A stretch of DNA of 64,000 bases from an uncultured Phycisphaerales bacterium (GTDB lineage: Bacteria > Planctomycetota > Phycisphaerae > Phycisphaerales > SM1A02). Location of the stretch: positions 1 through 64,000 of the forward strand of contig CAJQQE010000014.1 in the NCBI GenBank assembly GCA_905480395.1. Reading direction: 5' to 3'. Below, one piece after another: positions 61,692 through 64,000 of this stretch. A program made the translations under genes and the position numbers. The notes under the pieces were generated by a model. The model saw only the letters and a list, made by a program, of their open reading frames with translations. It did no database searches and was not told the origin of the DNA. Position 1 is the first letter of the stretch; every line of letters begins with the position of its first letter.

Positions 61692-62627
61692 ATGAAGCCG
61701 CACGCCCCTCCAACAGAACCCCGGACGAGACGCCGAGCAGTTCGCGACGAGTTTCGTCGACGAGCCATGGCCCCGATTTCGGTGGTCCCCACAATGCTCA
61801 CCCTCGCGAATCTGGTCTGCGGATTCGCCGCCATCCATTACGCCAGCGAACCGCTGGGTCCGACCGCGGTTTTCGGCTGGAGCACCATCACGGTGGGCGG
61901 CGGATTAATCTTCCTCGGCATGTTCTTTGATGCGATTGATGGATCGGTTGCCCGGCTCACTCGATCGACGTCAGACCTTGGTGCGCAACTGGATTCGCTC
62001 TCGGACATCGTCACGTTCGGGGTGGCTCCAGCGTTTCTCATGCTCCAGCTCGTCGACGCCTACTACCGCGAATCCGCGACCGTCGCCGGCGCCTTCGTCG
62101 GCCCCGGGGTCGCATCGTTCTATGGGAAGGCGGTCTGGGCGATCGCCGCATTGTATGTCTGCGGAGCCGCACTCCGGCTGGCACGTTTCAACGCCGAGAC
62201 CCTCTCCCACGACGAATCGGATCATCGTTTCTTCAAGGGACTCCCCGTCCCCGGCGCGGCCGGTGCCGTCGCCAGTCTCATCTTGTTGCAACAACACCTG
62301 ATGTTCACCCGTTTCGCCGCGACCGAATCGCTCACCTTCGATCGGGTGGCCGCGTTGACCATTCCGGTCATCGCTTTGTTGTGCGCCATCGGCATGGTCT
62401 CCAACATCCGCTATCCCCACATCGTCAACCGATACCTTCGGGGTGGTCGCGACTTTGGTTCACTGGTCCGACTGATCTTGCCGGTCGTCGCGGCGATCTG
62501 GTTCCTTCAAGAGACGCTGGCCGCGGCCTGTACGTTCTACGCCTTATCTGGCCCACTCGGCATGCTTCGTCGCAAATCAAAAACAGAGACCCCGGACTTG
62601 ATCGCCACACAGCCGGAGCGTGAATGA
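61692..62627 (+). CDS. pssA: CDP-diacylglycerol--serine O-phosphatidyltransferase
   Basis: The 311-residue membrane enzyme has the CDP-alcohol phosphatidyltransferase signature DG-x2-AR-x8-G-x3-D-x3-D in [25 protein letters not shown]. Several membrane helices surround it and [17 protein letters not shown] lies just before, as is typical of bacterial type II PssA. It makes phosphatidylserine, the precursor of phosphatidylethanolamine. ATG 61692 matches the family; an in-frame ATG at 61647 lies 45 bases upstream. Its stop overlaps the trpB start. Confidence 0.93.
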   Translation: MKPHAPPTEPRTRRRAVRDEFRRRAMAPISVVPTMLTLANLVCGFAAIHYASEPLGPTAVFGWSTITVGGGLIFLGMFFDAIDGSVARLTRSTSDLGAQLDSLSDIVTFGVAPAFLMLQLVDAYYRESATVAGAFVGPGVASFYGKAVWAIAALYVCGAALRLARFNAETLSHDESDHRFFKGLPVPGAAGAVASLILLQQHLMFTRFAATESLTFDRVAALTIPVIALLCAIGMVSNIRYPHIVNRYLRGGRDFGSLVRLILPVVAAIWFLQETLAAACTFYALSGPLGMLRRKSKTETPDLIATQPERE

Positions 62628-63835
62628 TGGCCGGTATCCCCACCAGTCGAGATGCTGGACGATTCGGCGCCTTCGGCGGTCGCTACGTTCCGGAGACTTT
62701 GGTGGCCGCCCTTGAAGCGCTTGAAGCGGCGTGGAATGACGCCCGGGCCGATCCGGAATTCAACGCTGAACTCAATGCGTGCCTTCGAGATTTCGTCGGT
62801 CGTCCGACCGCCTTCACTGCGGCCCCTCGGCTTTCCGCGCTGGCCGGTGGCGCGATGATCTGGCTCAAACGCGAAGACCTCGCACATACCGGCGCCCACA
62901 AGATCAACAACACCGTTGGCCAAGTCCTCTTGGCCAAACGGATGGGCAAGAAACGGATCATCGCGGAGACCGGCGCCGGTCAGCACGGGGTCGCGACCGC
63001 CACTGCCTGCGCCCGATACGGACTCACCTGCGAGGTCTATATGGGATCAGAGGATGCGCGACGACAGTCGCTGAATGTCTTCCGGATGAAATTGCTGGGC
63101 GCCCAAGTGCATGAAGTCAATTCCGGAAGTCGAACCTTGAAGGACGCCACCAACGAAGCGATGCGAGACTGGATGGGGTCGGTCGGCGAGACCCACTACA
63201 TCCTCGGATCCGTGGTCGGCCCACACCCCTTTCCCACGATCGTTCGCGAACTCCAATCCGTCATCGGGGTGGAATGTCGAGCCCAGTGCCTGGAAGTTCT
63301 CGGCGGACTGCCTGATGTCGTCGTCGCCTGCGTCGGCGGAGGATCCAATGCCGCCGGCATCTTTGCACCATTCGTGACCGATGCTTCAGTTCGGCTCATC
63401 GGCGTGGAGGCCGGCGGCCGAGGTGACGAGCCGGGACAACACGCCGCCCCGCTCTCCTTCGGCTCACCCGGAATTCTCCACGGCTCGCTCAGTTACGTGC
63501 TGCAGGATCCGGAAGGCCAGACTTCCAACGTACATTCATGTTCGGCAGGACTCGACTACCCCGGCGTCGGTCCCGAGCATGCTCACTGGAAGGACAGCGG
63601 ACGCGTCACCTACGAGACCGTCGACGATCGGGAGGCGCTCGAGGCCTTCCAGACGCTCTCCCGCCTGGAGGGAATCATTCCGGCCTTGGAGACTGCGCAC
63701 GCAATCTCGGCCGCGATTCGACTCGCCGGACAGCTCTCCTCCGACGCTCACCTCGTCCTCAATTGTTCTGGGCGCGGCGACAAAGACGTCCAGGAAGCCA
63801 TGCGCCTTCTCGAGGCTCGAGACAAAAATGCCTAA
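62624..63835 (+). CDS. trpB: Tryptophan synthase beta subunit
   Basis: The 403-residue PLP enzyme is a TrpB1. It shows [34 protein letters not shown] (cofactor lysine in AHKINN), [42 protein letters not shown] and the phosphate-binding NCSGRGDKD. It joins indole and serine. The start is ATGATGG at 62624, overlapping the pssA stop. trpA does not follow in the window. Confidence 0.96.
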   Translation: MMAGIPTSRDAGRFGAFGGRYVPETLVAALEALEAAWNDARADPEFNAELNACLRDFVGRPTAFTAAPRLSALAGGAMIWLKREDLAHTGAHKINNTVGQVLLAKRMGKKRIIAETGAGQHGVATATACARYGLTCEVYMGSEDARRQSLNVFRMKLLGAQVHEVNSGSRTLKDATNEAMRDWMGSVGETHYILGSVVGPHPFPTIVRELQSVIGVECRAQCLEVLGGLPDVVVACVGGGSNAAGIFAPFVTDASVRLIGVEAGGRGDEPGQHAAPLSFGSPGILHGSLSYVLQDPEGQTSNVHSCSAGLDYPGVGPEHAHWKDSGRVTYETVDDREALEAFQTLSRLEGIIPALETAHAISAAIRLAGQLSSDAHLVLNCSGRGDKDVQEAMRLLEARDKNA

Positions 63836-63913
63836 AAGGCAGGACGGGTGCGCTGCCGCACGAAAATGACAAAACACCACCACCCGATCCAGCGGCAAGG
63901 GAATAGTGCCGAC

Positions 63914-64000
63914 CTACCCTGCAGCTTCGACTCGAAAAATCGGGCGCCGTTCACCCTGAACAAGCCTCGGGAATGCACTCGAAGCGGTGTTCCTAATGGG
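63914..64000 (-). CDS. Possible 3' end of a convergent gene, cut by window edge
   Basis: The reverse strand is open for 28 codons from the edge to a TAG at 63914-63916 and reads ...FPRLVQGERRPIFRVEAAG. A forward frame from ATG 63867 is also open to the edge. Neither is recognised, and the fragment is too short to judge. No terminator is seen between trpB and here. Confidence 0.2.
   Translation of the reverse strand, partial: PIRNTASSAFPRLVQGERRPIFRVEAAG

Noticed and set aside
63867-64000. Forward frame from ATG 63867 open to the window end
   Set aside because: No ribosome binding site and no recognisable sequence in 44 codons; a reverse-strand gene end is at least as likely.

Overview
The window is GC-rich chromosomal DNA from a bacterium that most resembles a planctomycete of the class Phycisphaerae. 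The pointers are a C-terminal dockerin-like EF-hand pair ending in GAWGACP on a secreted glucanase, a PEP-CTERM-like tail (PAPGALALLGLAGLAG then RRRR) on another exported protein, many lipoproteins and Tat or Sec exported proteins, and a large ExbB/ExbD operon with giant helical-repeat partners. This assignment is inference from protein style; no rRNA gene is present to settle it.

Layout. Positions 1-3.4 kb are an accessory block: a REP-associated tyrosine transposase cut by the left edge, two blocks of its REP-type repeats, an endonuclease/exonuclease/phosphatase lipoprotein, a GH16 glucanase, and a 23-codon remnant of a phzF gene. From 3.4 to 11.1 kb come rsmE, a Tat-exported multicopper oxidase, rsmJ, a reverse transsulfuration pair (cystathionine beta-synthase and a gamma-lyase/synthase) and a TPR-sulfotransferase. 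From 11.1 to 21.6 kb a leftward eight-gene operon encodes a von Willebrand A membrane protein, ExbB, two ExbD proteins and four large exported or membrane-anchored proteins without known domains. From 21.8 to 23.8 kb are pyrH, frr and nrdR.

From 23.9 to 29.6 kb is a divergent efflux locus resembling the enterobacterial ytcA-mdtNOP set: a HlyD-type adaptor and a YtcA-like lipoprotein leftward, a TolC-type outer membrane factor and an FUSC inner membrane protein rightward. thrS and infC follow (29.8-33.0 kb), then a PEP-CTERM-like exported protein. From 34.1 to 42.0 kb is an arginine operon argR-argC-argB-argF-argG-argH(A)-argJ. Its argH is fused to a GNAT acetyltransferase, and argR appears to be transcribed from a promoter that would give a leaderless message. 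An iron-uptake operon, feoA-feoB plus a small Cys-containing membrane protein, follows behind a perfect 7-1-7 palindrome.

From 44.7 to 55.0 kb are ispD, a prenyltransferase-repeat protein and rsmD (leftward), an alpha/beta hydrolase, a HExxH lipoprotein, valS, a divergent TPR lipoprotein, a short-chain dehydrogenase and a small membrane protein. From 55.2 to 63.8 kb a rightward chain runs AsmA-like protein, LOG-family protein, lipoprotein, pssA, trpB, with overlapping stop and start codons at three of its four junctions.

The most interesting candidate system is the eight-gene ExbBD operon. Its vWA protein has a single N-terminal membrane helix carrying the Ser-x3-His-x6-Leu spacing of TonB and TolA, which suggests a proton-motive-force transducer ending in a metal-ion-dependent adhesion domain in place of a TonB or TolA C-terminal domain.
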